Shown: piece after piece, positions 49,369 to 57,270 of the stretch | How positions within the stretch are numbered: position 1 is the first letter of the stretch | Layout of the letters: each line of letters opens with the position of its first letter | Source: Vulcanimicrobium alpinum | GTDB taxonomy: Bacteria > Vulcanimicrobiota > Vulcanimicrobiia > Vulcanimicrobiales > Vulcanimicrobiaceae | NCBI RefSeq assembly: GCF_027923555.1 | Contig: NZ_AP025523.1 | Span: 558,001-622,000 of the forward strand | Reading direction: 5' to 3' | DNA length: 64,000 nt | Translations under genes and position numbers: made by a program | Notes under the pieces: model-generated | Told to the model about the DNA's origin: nothing | What the model saw: only the letters and a program-made list of their open reading frames with translations | Databases searched by the model: none

Positions 49369-50322
49369 ATGAGCATGTTGGGCGTCGATATCTCTAAGGA
49401 CACGTTCCACTGCTGCTTGCAACGCGGCGAGAAGCGCAGTGAGGCGAGTTTTGAGAACACGCGAACCGGCTTCAGAAAGCTTCGCAGTTGGTTGCGCACG
49501 CATCGCGCCCACGAGGTTCATGTGTGCATGGAGTCAACCGGGCCGTATTGGCGCCACTTAGCGGCGAACTTGCACAAAGCGAAAATCCGGGTGAGCGTGG
49601 TGAACCCGACGCGTACGGCATATTTTGCGAAGAGCCGTTTGCTGCGGACCAAGACCGATGCGGTCGACGCTCGAATGCTGGCCCAATTCTGCGCCTCCGA
49701 GCGCCCCGCGCTCTGGGAGCCTGATAGCGACGAAATCCTGTCCCTGCGCGGTTTGCTGGCGTATCGCGACCAGCTCATCGCGCAGCGTATTGCCCTTACG
49801 CAGATCGTGCAATCCGTCGCCGTCGGAGCAACGCTGCTCAAAATGAACGAAACGCATCTGGTCGGTATCGCGGAGATGGTCAAGCAGATCGAGTCGCAGA
49901 TCCAAGGTGTTCTTTGCTCGGATGTCACGCTAAGCCGGAACGCGCAGCTTCTTCAGACCATACCAGGCGTCGCGTCCTTGACAGCGGCAAACGTGCTTGC
50001 GGAGTTGCCGGTGCATCGGCTCCATAGTGCCAAAGCCGCAGCGGCGTATGCCGGCCTTACGCCGGCAGAGCGGCAGTCCGGGACCTCGGTGAAGGGCAAG
50101 CCGCGCATTTGCAAGACAGGCAACGCGAAGCTCCGGCGGGCACTCTACATGGCTGCCCTGACGGCAAAGCGCAAAGTCCCGGCCTTCAAGGAGCTCGCCG
50201 ATCGCCTCGAAGCGCGCGGTAAGAGCGGCAAGCAAATCATCGTGGCGGTGATGCACAAGCTCGTGCGCCTGGCTTACTCGCTACTCAAGAATCAGCGGCC
50301 CTATCAACCCGTATCGGCTTGA
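49369..50322 (+). CDS. IS110-family transposase (DEDD recombinase)
   Basis: 317 residues. The RuvC-like N-terminal domain has MLGVDISKDTFH (Asp), VHVCMESTGPYW (Glu) and RTKTDAVDARMLAQF (two Asp). The C-terminal Tnp domain has LLQTIPGVASLTAANVLAEL, YAGLTPAERQSGTSVKGKPR with the putative catalytic Ser, and TGNAKLRRALYMAALTAK. The protein works with the bridge RNA to recombine target and donor DNA. GAGGGA lies upstream of the ATG. The TGA stop is within the TTGACG that serves as the -35 box of the circle-junction promoter. Confidence 0.93.
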   Translation: MSMLGVDISKDTFHCCLQRGEKRSEASFENTRTGFRKLRSWLRTHRAHEVHVCMESTGPYWRHLAANLHKAKIRVSVVNPTRTAYFAKSRLLRTKTDAVDARMLAQFCASERPALWEPDSDEILSLRGLLAYRDQLIAQRIALTQIVQSVAVGATLLKMNETHLVGIAEMVKQIESQIQGVLCSDVTLSRNAQLLQTIPGVASLTAANVLAELPVHRLHSAKAAAAYAGLTPAERQSGTSVKGKPRICKTGNAKLRRALYMAALTAKRKVPAFKELADRLEARGKSGKQIIVAVMHKLVRLAYSLLKNQRPYQPVSA

Positions 50323-50324
50323 CG
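50319..50324 (+). promoter_or_regulatory. -35 half of the circle-junction promoter
   Basis: TTGACG near the right end of the IS110 element. In an excised circle it would be followed by 15 bases to the CT core, two bases of left end, and TATGAT (49153-49158), a total spacing of 17. In the integrated form the TATGAT has no -35 match upstream (AACTCC at 49130-49135). Confidence 0.7.
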
Positions 50325-50337
50325 GCGGACACGGAAT

Positions 50338-50427
50338 CTGAGCTTGTCGAAGCGCAGCCCCGGCCGTGCACGCAGGAGCGCTCCTTACGCGCGCGACCTC
50401 AGCGACGCTTCGACGGGCTCAGCGTGA
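50338..50427. repeat. Palindromic REP-like repeat, copy B, split by the IS110 element
   Basis: Inner left arm CTGAGCTTGTCGAAGCG (50338-50354) and right arm CGCTTCGACGGGCTCAGCGTGA (50406-50427). The outer part of the left arm, TCACGCT, is at 49144-49150 on the far side of the element. Lies upstream in the convergent gap before the amidinohydrolase gene. Confidence 0.8.
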
Positions 50428-50436
50428 CGAGGCGAT

Positions 50437-51279
50437 TTATGCGGTGGCGACGGCCATGCCGGCGGCGGGGCCGTCTTCGAGCTTCAGCGTCAGGCACTTT
50501 GCGCTGCCGCCGGCTTTGTGGAACTCGGAGAGCTCGGTGAGGAACACGCGATAGCCGGCGGCGTGCAGGCGTTCGCGCAGACGGCGCGAGCAGTCGTGCA
50601 TGATCACCGCGTCGCCGATCTCCAACGCGTTGCACGCGAAGCGCAGCGCGTCGTCGACGCCGACCTCGATGAGATAGCCGGGTTCGATCGCGCGCCGCAG
50701 CAGGGTCTGCGCGTGCGGCGAGAACGCATCCATGTACGCCATCACGTGGCCGCTTGCGAGCGGGCAGAGTGCCGTGTCGAGGTGATAGAAGCGCTCGTCG
50801 GCGAGCAGCAGCGGCAGCACTCGGCAGCCGACGATCTCCTGCAGCTGCAGCGTCGCGCCGCGTTCGGTGCGCCAGCCGTAGCCGGCGTAGAGAATCGGCC
50901 GCACGCGGTCGAACAGCGCGTCGCCCGCGCCCTCGAAGTACGTCTGCTGAAGGAATGTCGTGGCGAAGCCCGCGCGCGCGAGCGCGGCGCGGAAGACCGG
51001 CTGTTCGCGTCGACGTTCCGCGTGACGGAAGCTCGAGACGATCGCAAGGTTCCCGACGATGAGACCGGCGTTCGCGGTGAAGACCAGGTCGGGAGTCTGC
51101 TCCGCCTGCGAGAGCTGGACAAACTCGACGTCGGCGACGCAGCCGGTGAGCTCGATGAAGCGTTCCCATTGACGCTGCGCGTCGGGGGTCGCGTCACCGA
51201 CGTGCCCCGTCATCCATGGATTGATCGCGTAGCGGACATCGTAGTGTCCCGGCGGGCAGACCAACAACCGTGTCGGCAT
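50437..51279 (-). CDS. Arginine deiminase/dimethylargininase-superfamily protein
   Basis: 280 residues from the ATG at 51279. LVCPPGHYDVRYAINPWMTG, TPDLVFTANAGLIVGN, the His-x-Asp of ERFYHLDTALCPLASGHVMA, and the closing HKAGGSAKCLTLKLEDG with the catalytic Cys are all in place for an amidinohydrolase (DDAH-like) fold. It would hydrolyse guanidino groups of arginine derivatives; the exact substrate (dimethylarginine or another) is open. Located after the repeat copy B. Confidence 0.82.
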   Translation of the reverse strand: MPTRLLVCPPGHYDVRYAINPWMTGHVGDATPDAQRQWERFIELTGCVADVEFVQLSQAEQTPDLVFTANAGLIVGNLAIVSSFRHAERRREQPVFRAALARAGFATTFLQQTYFEGAGDALFDRVRPILYAGYGWRTERGATLQLQEIVGCRVLPLLLADERFYHLDTALCPLASGHVMAYMDAFSPHAQTLLRRAIEPGYLIEVGVDDALRFACNALEIGDAVIMHDCSRRLRERLHAAGYRVFLTELSEFHKAGGSAKCLTLKLEDGPAAGMAVATA

Positions 51280-51373
51280 GCTCCGATTGTAGGTGCGCTC
51301 GCGGGCATCCGTCATGGTACAAACGGTGCACCGCGAGGGGGTGCCGTGCGTCGAGGGTGGGTACGGGAGACCC

Positions 51374-51571
51374 ATGGCTCGCAGGCACGATCCGGACGAT
51401 CCGGTCGAACTCCACTCGCCCGTCCCCGAGCCGCCGCCCCTCTCGCGCGCCGAAGCCGACGTCGCCGGGATCACGACGACCCCCGAGGTGATCTACGCCG
51501 ACACCGACGAGGACGAGAACCGCGACGACATCGCCGACTCGCACCGCGCGGAACCGGACGAGCACTTCTAA
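51374..51571 (+). CDS. Small acidic hypothetical protein
   Basis: 65 residues, MARRHDPDDPVELHSPVPEP then PPLSRAEADVAGITTTPEVI and a very acidic end ADTDEDENRDDIADSHRAEP. No domain recognised and predicted to be disordered. A GGGAGA stands upstream. It is divergent from the amidinohydrolase gene. Confidence 0.45.
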   Translation: MARRHDPDDPVELHSPVPEPPPLSRAEADVAGITTTPEVIYADTDEDENRDDIADSHRAEPDEHF

Positions 51572-51594
51572 GTCGCGCTGAGCGCGACGCGGGG

Positions 51595-51897
51595 TCAGAC
51601 CTCCACGAAGATGTCGTCGCCTTCGATGCGGACTTCGTAGGTCGGGAGCGGGACGACCGCGGGGAGCGTGAGCGCCCTGCCGCTGGTCACGTCGAAGAGC
51701 GCGCCGTGACGGGGGCACATGATCCGGCAGCCTTGCAGTTCGCCCTGATCGAGCGGCCCGCCGTCGTGCGTGCACAGATCCTCGACGGCGTAGATCTCGC
51801 CGTCGACGTTGCACAGCAGCACCTCGACGCCGTCGACTTCGACGCGCAGCGTCGTGCCGGGCGGGACGGCCGAACGTTTCGCAACGGGGTGGGGCAC
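51595..51897 (-). CDS. Rieske-type [2Fe-2S] ferredoxin
   Basis: 100 residues. LCTHDGGPLDQGELQG and IMCPRHGALFDVTSGRALTL supply the CTH and CPRH ligand pairs of a Rieske cluster. Small soluble Rieske ferredoxins pass electrons to ring-hydroxylating oxygenases; a partner could be the dioxygenase at 9.4-11.1 kb, but distance makes that a guess. GTG start at 51897, divergent from the FKBP gene. Confidence 0.88.
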   Translation of the reverse strand: MPHPVAKRSAVPPGTTLRVEVDGVEVLLCNVDGEIYAVEDLCTHDGGPLDQGELQGCRIMCPRHGALFDVTSGRALTLPAVVPLPTYEVRIEGDDIFVEV

Positions 51898-51923
51898 GCC
51901 GGTCCGTTCGCGAAGGCGCCGGC

Positions 51924-52379
51924 ATGACCCGTTCCGCCCGCATCCTCCTCGCCGCGCTCGTTGCCGCCCCGCTCCCCGCGCCGGCCGCGAACGGCGCCGC
52001 TCACCATCCGGCCGCGGTCAAAGCGAAGCCCGGCGCCAAACCCGTGACGCTTCCCGACGGACTGCGGTACACCGACCTCACCGTCGGCAGAGGCGCCCAG
52101 CCGAAGCCCGGCCAGACGGCGGTCGTGCACTACACCGGGACGTTCCCCGACGGCAAAAAATTCGACAGCTCGCGCGATCGCGGCGCGCCGTTCGAGTTCG
52201 CGGTCGGAGGCCATCAGGTGATCCCGTGCTGGGACGAGGGCGTCGCGACGATGCGCGTCGGCGGACGGCGCAAATTGGTCTGCCCGCCGGCGCTCGCCTA
52301 CGGTCAGCGGGGCGCCGGCGGCGTGATCCCGCCCAACGCGACGCTCGATTTCGACGTCGAACTGCTCAACGTGAAGTGA
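51924..52379 (+). CDS. Exported FKBP-type peptidyl-prolyl isomerase
   Basis: 151 residues. A signal-like N-terminus (RILLAALVAAPLPAPA) is followed by one FKBP domain: QTAVVHYTGTFPDGKKFDSS, FEFAVGGHQVIPCWDEGVAT, and CPPALAYGQRGAGGVIPPNA. All the usual hydrophobic pocket residues are visible. It speeds proline isomerisation in exported proteins. Confidence 0.9.
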   Translation: MTRSARILLAALVAAPLPAPAANGAAHHPAAVKAKPGAKPVTLPDGLRYTDLTVGRGAQPKPGQTAVVHYTGTFPDGKKFDSSRDRGAPFEFAVGGHQVIPCWDEGVATMRVGGRRKLVCPPALAYGQRGAGGVIPPNATLDFDVELLNVK

Positions 52380-52383
52380 CCGG

Positions 52384-52923
52384 CTAGCAGACCGGACCGC
52401 GCTCGAGATTCCCGACCGGGATCACCGAGAAGGTGAAGCCCGGCCCGAGAATGATGTTGCGGCCCCAACGAAACTGGTTGACGCCGGTCATCACCAGCCC
52501 GGGCACGGGCATCGGGACGTGCGACATTGCCTTGTTGAGCATCGGCTCCGACGGGCTCCACACGACGGGGAGGGTCGGATCCATCGTAATCTCGAGCCGC
52601 TTCAGGCCGCCCTTCGGCTTGCGGACGAGGAGGTAGCGCGGCTCGAGCGCGATGCTTCCGTCGTGATTGCGGCGGCCGGCCGCCGACGCCGAGCGAACGA
52701 TGCCGAAGCCGTCGGTTCCGGCGTCGACTTCCGTACCGTCGTCCAGCGTCATCGGCTTGGTGACCCGGAAGGCGAAGTCGCCGCCGCTGCGGGCGCTGCG
52801 CGAGTCGACGGTGGAAACCATCTCGACCGGCATCGCGTAGGCACAGACTTTCGCGGCCGACGCCGGCGCAAACGAACACAGCCATGCGACGGCCGCCGTC
52901 GCGGCGAGCAGACGAACCTTCAC
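52384..52923 (-). CDS. Exported protein of unknown function
   Basis: 179 residues. A clear signal peptide (LLAATAAVAWLCSFAPASA) is followed by AKVCAYAMPVEMVSTVDSRS, MTLDDGTEVDAGTDGFGIVR and ITMDPTLPVVWSPSEPMLNK, ending in Cys. Two cysteines in the mature part may form a disulfide. No family recognised. Convergent with the FKBP gene with a four-base gap. Confidence 0.65.
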   Translation of the reverse strand: MKVRLLAATAAVAWLCSFAPASAAKVCAYAMPVEMVSTVDSRSARSGGDFAFRVTKPMTLDDGTEVDAGTDGFGIVRSASAAGRRNHDGSIALEPRYLLVRKPKGGLKRLEITMDPTLPVVWSPSEPMLNKAMSHVPMPVPGLVMTGVNQFRWGRNIILGPGFTFSVIPVGNLERGPVC

Positions 52924-52961
52924 CCTCTCTCTTTTCCCACGTTCGGCGCGGGAAACCAGCG

Positions 52962-53639
52962 TCAGGCGGCGTGAATGTCGATCGCGGCGCGCGCGGCGCG
53001 CACGGCGATCGGGATTCCGTCCTCGACCGACGCCGGCAGGCGCAGGCGCGACTTGGCGGCGTCGACGTCGTAGCGGCCGCCGCGCTTCGGCGGCAGCGCC
53101 AGGTCGAAGCGGCTCTTCGCGATCGACGCGTCGACCGAACGCGTCTCGCGGTCGCGCGCGAGGTCGACGTCGATCGCGGTCTTCGCAGCGCGCACCCGGA
53201 TCCGGCCGCCGACGTCGTGGAGGCCGACGGTGCTCTTCGCGCAGACGACGTCGACGTTGTCGATGCCGAAGACCGCGGTCGAACTCTTGGCGACGCGCAG
53301 ACGCAAGGCCGTCCCGCGGGGGACGTAGACGTCGAGCCGACGCCGCGGGGCGACGTCGAGCGTCAGGCGCGAACCGTCGGCCGCCCGGCGAATCCCGACG
53401 ATCTCATCGAGCGCGCCGGGACCGTACGCGGAGAGTTCGACCCGCGGCCCGTCGGTCGCGGAGACCGTGACGTCGTCGAAGGCGCCGCGGATGACGACCA
53501 GCGGCGCGGCGTCGATCTCCGACGCGACGCCGCTGGCGAGGTCGAACTCGGGACGCAAACGGCGCCGGACCACGAAGGCCAGCGCCGCTGCGATTCCCAG
53601 AGCCAAGGCGAGATCACGAACCAGCCGCTGCCGTTCCAT
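52962..53639 (-). CDS. DUF4097-like beta-repeat protein with membrane anchor
   Basis: 225 residues. One N-terminal hydrophobic segment (DLALALGIAAALAFVV), then repeats of short strands such as VTVSATDGPRVELSAYGPGA, LDVYVPRGTALRLRVAKSST and GGRIRVRAAKTAIDVDLARD, the DUF4097/DUF4098 right-handed-strand pattern. Function unknown. ATG at 53639; a TTG at 53660 is also possible. Confidence 0.6.
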   Translation of the reverse strand: MERQRLVRDLALALGIAAALAFVVRRRLRPEFDLASGVASEIDAAPLVVIRGAFDDVTVSATDGPRVELSAYGPGALDEIVGIRRAADGSRLTLDVAPRRRLDVYVPRGTALRLRVAKSSTAVFGIDNVDVVCAKSTVGLHDVGGRIRVRAAKTAIDVDLARDRETRSVDASIAKSRFDLALPPKRGGRYDVDAAKSRLRLPASVEDGIPIAVRAARAAIDIHAA

Positions 53640-53677
53640 GTCCGCACGTACGCGCGGCAAAGCGGCGGGGTTTCAGA

Positions 53678-55087
53678 TCAGCCGACGGATCCTTCCATCT
53701 CGAGTTTGATCAGCCGGTTCAACTCTACCGCGTACTCCATCGGCAGTTCCTTGACGAAGAAGTCGAAGAAGCCGTTGACGATCATCGCGGTGGCGTCGGC
53801 TTCCGTCAGCCCGCGGCTCATCGCGTAGAAGAGCTGCTCTTCGCCGATTTTCGAGACCGACGCTTCGTGCTCGACGGTCGAGCGCTGCTCGTCGATCTTC
53901 ATCGTCGGCTTGGTGTCGCTCGACGACTTCTCGTCCATGATCAGCGCGTCGCACTTCACGCGCGTCTTCGCGCCGACGGCGCCGGCATGGATCTCGACCA
54001 AGCCGCGATACGTCGTCTTCCCGCCGTGCGCGGTCACCGACTTGTTCGTGACGACCGAGGTCGTGTTCGGCGCCGCGTGGATCACCTTCGCGCCCGCGTC
54101 CTGATGCTGGCCTTCGCCGGCGAACGCCGCCGAGAGGATCTCGCCTCGGGCACCTTCGCCCATTAGGTAGATCGCCGGATATTTCATCGTCAGCTTCGAG
54201 CCGATGTTGCCGTCGACCCATTCCACCGTCGCGTTCTTGTATGCGACCGCGCGTTTGGTGACGAGGTTGTAGATGTTGCGGTACCAGTTCTGAATCGTCG
54301 TGTAGCGGATCGACGCGCCTTCCATCGCGATCAGCTCGACGACGGCCGAGTGCAGCGACGAGGTCGAGAACTGCGGTGCGGTGCAGCCCTCGATGTAGTG
54401 CACCTTCGCGCCTTCGTCGGCGATGATCAGCGTGCGCTCGAACTGACCCATGTTCTCGGTGTTGATCCGGAAGTAGGCCTGCAGCGGCATCTTCACTTCG
54501 ACGCCCTTGGGGACGTAGACGAACGAACCGCCCGACCACACCGCCGAGTTGAGCGCGGCGAACTTGTTGTCTTGCACCGGGATGACGGTCGAGATGTACT
54601 TCTGGACGATCTCCGGATACTCGCGCAGGGCGGTGTCCATGTCGCAGAACAGCACGCCGTCTTTCTGCAGTTCCTCGATGACGGAGTGGTACACCACTTC
54701 CGACTCGTACTGCGCGGAGACGCCGCTGAGGAACTTGCGTTCCGCCTCCGGGATCCCCAGGCGATCGAAGGTCCGCTTGATGTCGTCCGGGACGTCGTCC
54801 CAGTTTTGCTCCGTCCGCTCGCCGGCTTTGACGAAGTACCGGATGTTGTCGAAGTCGATCTGCTCGAGCAGCTCGGTGTCGCCCCACGTGGGCATCGGCT
54901 TCGCGCGGAAGACGTCGTAAGCGTTGAGCCGGAAGGCGCGCATCCATTCCGGCTCGTTCTTCATCGACGAGATGCGCTCGACGATTTCGCGCGAGAGCCC
55001 CTTGTCGGACTTGAAGACGTAGTCGGCCTCGGAGTCGTGAAACCCGTGACGATACTCTTCGATCAGCGTGTCGGTGGTGGCGGCCAT
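53678..55087 (-). CDS. sufB: Fe-S cluster assembly protein SufB
   Basis: 469 residues. [39 protein letters not shown]-like segment, [40 protein letters not shown], and [20 protein letters not shown] are SufB hallmarks, including the Cys near the scaffold site. It forms the SufBC2D scaffold with SufC and SufD, but neither gene is adjacent in this window. TGAGGA precedes the ATG at 55087. Confidence 0.95.
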   Translation of the reverse strand: MAATTDTLIEEYRHGFHDSEADYVFKSDKGLSREIVERISSMKNEPEWMRAFRLNAYDVFRAKPMPTWGDTELLEQIDFDNIRYFVKAGERTEQNWDDVPDDIKRTFDRLGIPEAERKFLSGVSAQYESEVVYHSVIEELQKDGVLFCDMDTALREYPEIVQKYISTVIPVQDNKFAALNSAVWSGGSFVYVPKGVEVKMPLQAYFRINTENMGQFERTLIIADEGAKVHYIEGCTAPQFSTSSLHSAVVELIAMEGASIRYTTIQNWYRNIYNLVTKRAVAYKNATVEWVDGNIGSKLTMKYPAIYLMGEGARGEILSAAFAGEGQHQDAGAKVIHAAPNTTSVVTNKSVTAHGGKTTYRGLVEIHAGAVGAKTRVKCDALIMDEKSSSDTKPTMKIDEQRSTVEHEASVSKIGEEQLFYAMSRGLTEADATAMIVNGFFDFFVKELPMEYAVELNRLIKLEMEGSVG

Positions 55088-55336
55088 CAGTTCCTCAGCG
55101 TAGCGATCCCAACCGGGGAGGTCAAGATAGTCCAGACCTTTCTGCACTATTTAACACTTTCCGGTCGGTTTCCGTTCCGATCGAAGGGGCCGCCTCGCGG
55201 ATCCCGGCCAGCAGTACGTCGTGGCCTACTCCGAACCTTCCCTCGGAAGCAAGCCGCCGGGCGGCGGTGGTCCCGGCGTTCGAGAGGCCCGGCTCGGATC
55301 CCAACTCGATCCTCACGGTTCGCCCGGGCGCGGCGC

Positions 55337-55365
55337 TTTACATCGGACCCCTGGGGGGGTATTAT
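55337..55365 (+). promoter_or_regulatory. Strong sigma-70-type promoter of speD
   Basis: TTTACA (55337-55342) and TATTAT (55360-55365) are separated by exactly 17 bases; each box differs from consensus at one position. The predicted start near 55372 gives a long leader before the speD start at 55596. Confidence 0.65.
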
Positions 55366-55371
55366 GTGCGT

Positions 55372-55595
55372 CGGACTTCACGGACCCCCGTGCGTATCAG
55401 CCCGGGGGTGGTGCAGTCGGTTAGGGGACGGCGCGCCCAACGCGCCATCGCAGCGGAACGTCCGTTCGGTCCAAGAGGTGACCGTGCCGGCAAGAGTCTG
55501 CTGATAGGTCGACGGCGAGACGGTGTACCGCACACGCCGGACGACACGCCTGGAGGTGGGATTCTCCCAACCGAACCCGAGGAGTCGAAGAACAA
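55372..55595 (+). ncRNA. Long structured 5-prime leader of speD (possible regulatory RNA)
   Basis: About 224 bases, GC-rich, with short hairpins such as GGCGCG/CGCGCC (55428-55444) and GGTGGGA/TCCCAACC (55554-55571), the latter 10 bases before the GAGGAG ribosome site. No known riboswitch consensus is recognised. A role in sensing S-adenosylmethionine or polyamines is a hypothesis. Confidence 0.3.
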
Positions 55596-56009
55596 TTGAA
55601 AGCACTCGGCACGCACATCGTCTGCGAGCTGTCCGGCTGTAACCCGGCCACGCTCACCGACGTCGACGCGGTCCGCGCAATGATGGAAGCCGCCGCCCGT
55701 GCGGCAAACGCGACCATCGTCACCAGCGCGTTCCACCGTTTCCAGCCCCAAGGGGTCTCCGGAGTGGTGGTGATCGAGGAGTCGCACCTGTCGATCCACA
55801 CGTGGCCGGAGACCGGCTACGCCGCGATGGACTTCTACACGTGCGGCGACCACACGGATCCGTGGGCAGCCTGCGAATACGCCGCAGAGGCGATGGGCGC
55901 CACGCAAATGCTGACGACGGAAGTCAAACGAGGTATCGAAGCCGGTGCAGGCCGGTTCACCCACGTGGTGACGGCCGACCACGACACGCGCGAGCTCGCG
56001 ATCGCGTAG
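55596..56009 (+). CDS. speD: S-adenosylmethionine decarboxylase proenzyme
   Basis: 137 residues, the short bacterial class. GTHIVCELSGCNPATLTDVD opens it; VVVIEESHLSIHTWPETGYA carries the Glu-Ser-His where the chain cuts itself to form the pyruvoyl group; AMDFYTCGDHTDPW holds the catalytic Cys. It makes decarboxylated SAM for spermidine synthesis. TTG start with GAGGAG ten bases upstream. speE follows on the same strand. Confidence 0.95.
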   Translation: MKALGTHIVCELSGCNPATLTDVDAVRAMMEAAARAANATIVTSAFHRFQPQGVSGVVVIEESHLSIHTWPETGYAAMDFYTCGDHTDPWAACEYAAEAMGATQMLTTEVKRGIEAGAGRFTHVVTADHDTRELAIA

Positions 56010-56048
56010 CGCGCACGCTCCTCCTCGGAGCTCGGTCAGAGGAGCCCC

Positions 56049-56081
56049 GAAGCCCGCCGCACCCGCGGCGGGCTTCCTTTT
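56049..56081 (+). terminator. Rho-independent terminator after speD
   Basis: GAAGCCCGCCGC (56049-56060) and GCGGCGGGCTTC (56065-56076) pair perfectly over 12 bases around ACCC and are followed by CTTTT. It separates speD from speE unless it is leaky. Confidence 0.85.
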
Positions 56082-56099
56082 GTTCTCATGCCGGTCATG

Positions 56100-56196
56100 T
56101 CACGCTGAGCTCGTCGAAGCGCCGCCACGGGCGTGCGCGAAGGAGCGCGCTGCTTGCGGGCGCGGTTGCGGCGGCCCTTCGACAAGCTGAGGGTGA
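56100..56196. repeat. Palindromic REP-like repeat, copy C
   Basis: Left arm TCACGCTGAGCTCGTCGAAG (from 56100) and right arm CTTCGACAAGCTGAGGGTGA (to 56196). Lies between the speD terminator and speE. Confidence 0.8.
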
Positions 56197-56242
56197 CGGA
56201 TTTGGAGGTTCCCGAAGGCGCGCGACCAACGGCTCGGGCGCG

Positions 56243-57133
56243 ATGCCGAAAACCGAACAGTTTCAGTGGTACACCGAGCAGTTCGCGCCGACCGAGATTC
56301 ACGCGCACGCGGTCGACGAGACGTACTACGCGGGAAGGACGCCGTTCCAATCGGTCGCCGTGTTGCGCACGCCGGTGTTCGGCAAGATGCTGGTTCTCGA
56401 CGGCGACACGCAGTCCTCGCAGAACGACGAGAAGATCTACCACGAATCGCTGATCCATCCGGCGATGGCGTCGGTCGACGATCGCACCGACGTGCTGATC
56501 CTCGGCGGCGGTGAAGGCGCGACGCTGCGCGAGGTGCTGCGCGACCCGGCGGTTCGGCGCTGCACGATGGTCGACATCGACGGCGAGGTGGTCGAGCTCG
56601 CGAAGCGCTTCCTGCCCGAATGGAGCGCCGGCGCCTTCGACGACCCGCGCGCGCGGCTGATCATCGGCGATGCGCTGCGCTTCATCAACGAGGACGGAGA
56701 TCGCTACGGGGTCGTGATCTCCGATCTGACCGAACCGCTCCCCGACTCGCCGTCGTTCCCGCTCTTCAACGGCGACGTCTTCCGCGACATCAAGCGCCGG
56801 CTGGCGCCCGGCGGCGTCTACGTCCTCCAAGCCTCGACCGCCGGCTTTCACAACATGGCGCTCCACGCCAAGATGGCGCGCTCGCTGCGGCGGCACTTCC
56901 GCCATGTGCGAAGTTTCTACACGCACGTCCCGGCGTTCGACAACGACTGGGCGTTCATCGCCTGCAGCGACGACGTCGACGCCGCGTTCACCGACCCGGC
57001 ACGCATCGACGCCTACGTCGGGAGCCTGCGCGGCGAGAACTGGTTCTACGACGCAGAAACGCATCGCCGCTTGTTCGCCCTCCCGCGGTATCTGCGCGCC
57101 GAACTCGCAAAGGACGGCGACGTCTTCGCCTAG
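56243..57133 (+). CDS. speE: Polyamine aminopropyltransferase (spermidine synthase)
   Basis: 296 residues. SVAVLRTPVFGKMLVLDGDT, QSSQNDEKIYHESLIHPAMA, LILGGGEGATLREVLRDPAV and VVISDLTEPLPDSPSFPLFN cover the substrate and dcSAM-binding sites, including the Asp of the gatekeeper loop. It transfers aminopropyl groups from decarboxylated SAM, completing the route started by SpeD. ATG at 56243. The repeat copy C and a terminator lie upstream, so it may have its own promoter. Confidence 0.93.
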   Translation: MPKTEQFQWYTEQFAPTEIHAHAVDETYYAGRTPFQSVAVLRTPVFGKMLVLDGDTQSSQNDEKIYHESLIHPAMASVDDRTDVLILGGGEGATLREVLRDPAVRRCTMVDIDGEVVELAKRFLPEWSAGAFDDPRARLIIGDALRFINEDGDRYGVVISDLTEPLPDSPSFPLFNGDVFRDIKRRLAPGGVYVLQASTAGFHNMALHAKMARSLRRHFRHVRSFYTHVPAFDNDWAFIACSDDVDAAFTDPARIDAYVGSLRGENWFYDAETHRRLFALPRYLRAELAKDGDVFA

Positions 57134-57143
57134 TCGCGCATCG

Positions 57144-57215
57144 TCACGCTGATCTTGTCGAAGCGCAGCGGACTTCGTGCTCGTCAGCGGCTGCGCTTCG
57201 ACAAGCTCAGCGTGA
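57144..57215. repeat. Palindromic REP-like repeat, copy D (best pairing)
   Basis: Left arm 57144-57168 begins TCACGCTGATCTTGTCGAAG and right arm 57191-57215 ends GCTTCGACAAGCTCAGCGTGA in two parts; 24 of 25 positions pair around a 22-base loop. Located between speE and gcvT. Confidence 0.85.
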
Positions 57216-57270
57216 CAGGGTCTTCACGCGTGACAAGGCTCGGCCTGAGATGCGGGGAAATGCTCGTGCT

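Larger units (their letters stand above)
49151..50339 (+). mobile_element. IS110-family element with bridge RNA, about 1189 bp
   Basis: Edges are inferred from the split repeat: left flank ends GTCGTCACGCT (49140-49150), right flank continues GAGCTTGTCGAAGCG (50340 on), which joins to the arm seen in the other repeat copies. A CT dinucleotide is present at both edges (49149-49150 and 50338-50339), the expected core. There are no terminal inverted repeats or longer target duplication, as normal for IS110. The left non-coding end (218 bases to the transposase ATG) holds the bridge RNA; the right one is only 17 bases. Confidence 0.85.
55088..55595. other. 508-base gene-free stretch between divergent sufB and speD
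   Basis: It contains a strong promoter pointing right (55337-55365) and, after it, a leader of about 220 bases before speD. The left part (55088-55330) must hold the sufB promoter; I see no clear -35/-10 pair there. Short open frames cross the region but lack coding character. Confidence 0.6.

Noticed and set aside
57134-57270. Possible glycine riboswitch before gcvT
   Set aside because: The gap is filled mainly by the palindromic repeat copy D; no glycine aptamer consensus is visible.
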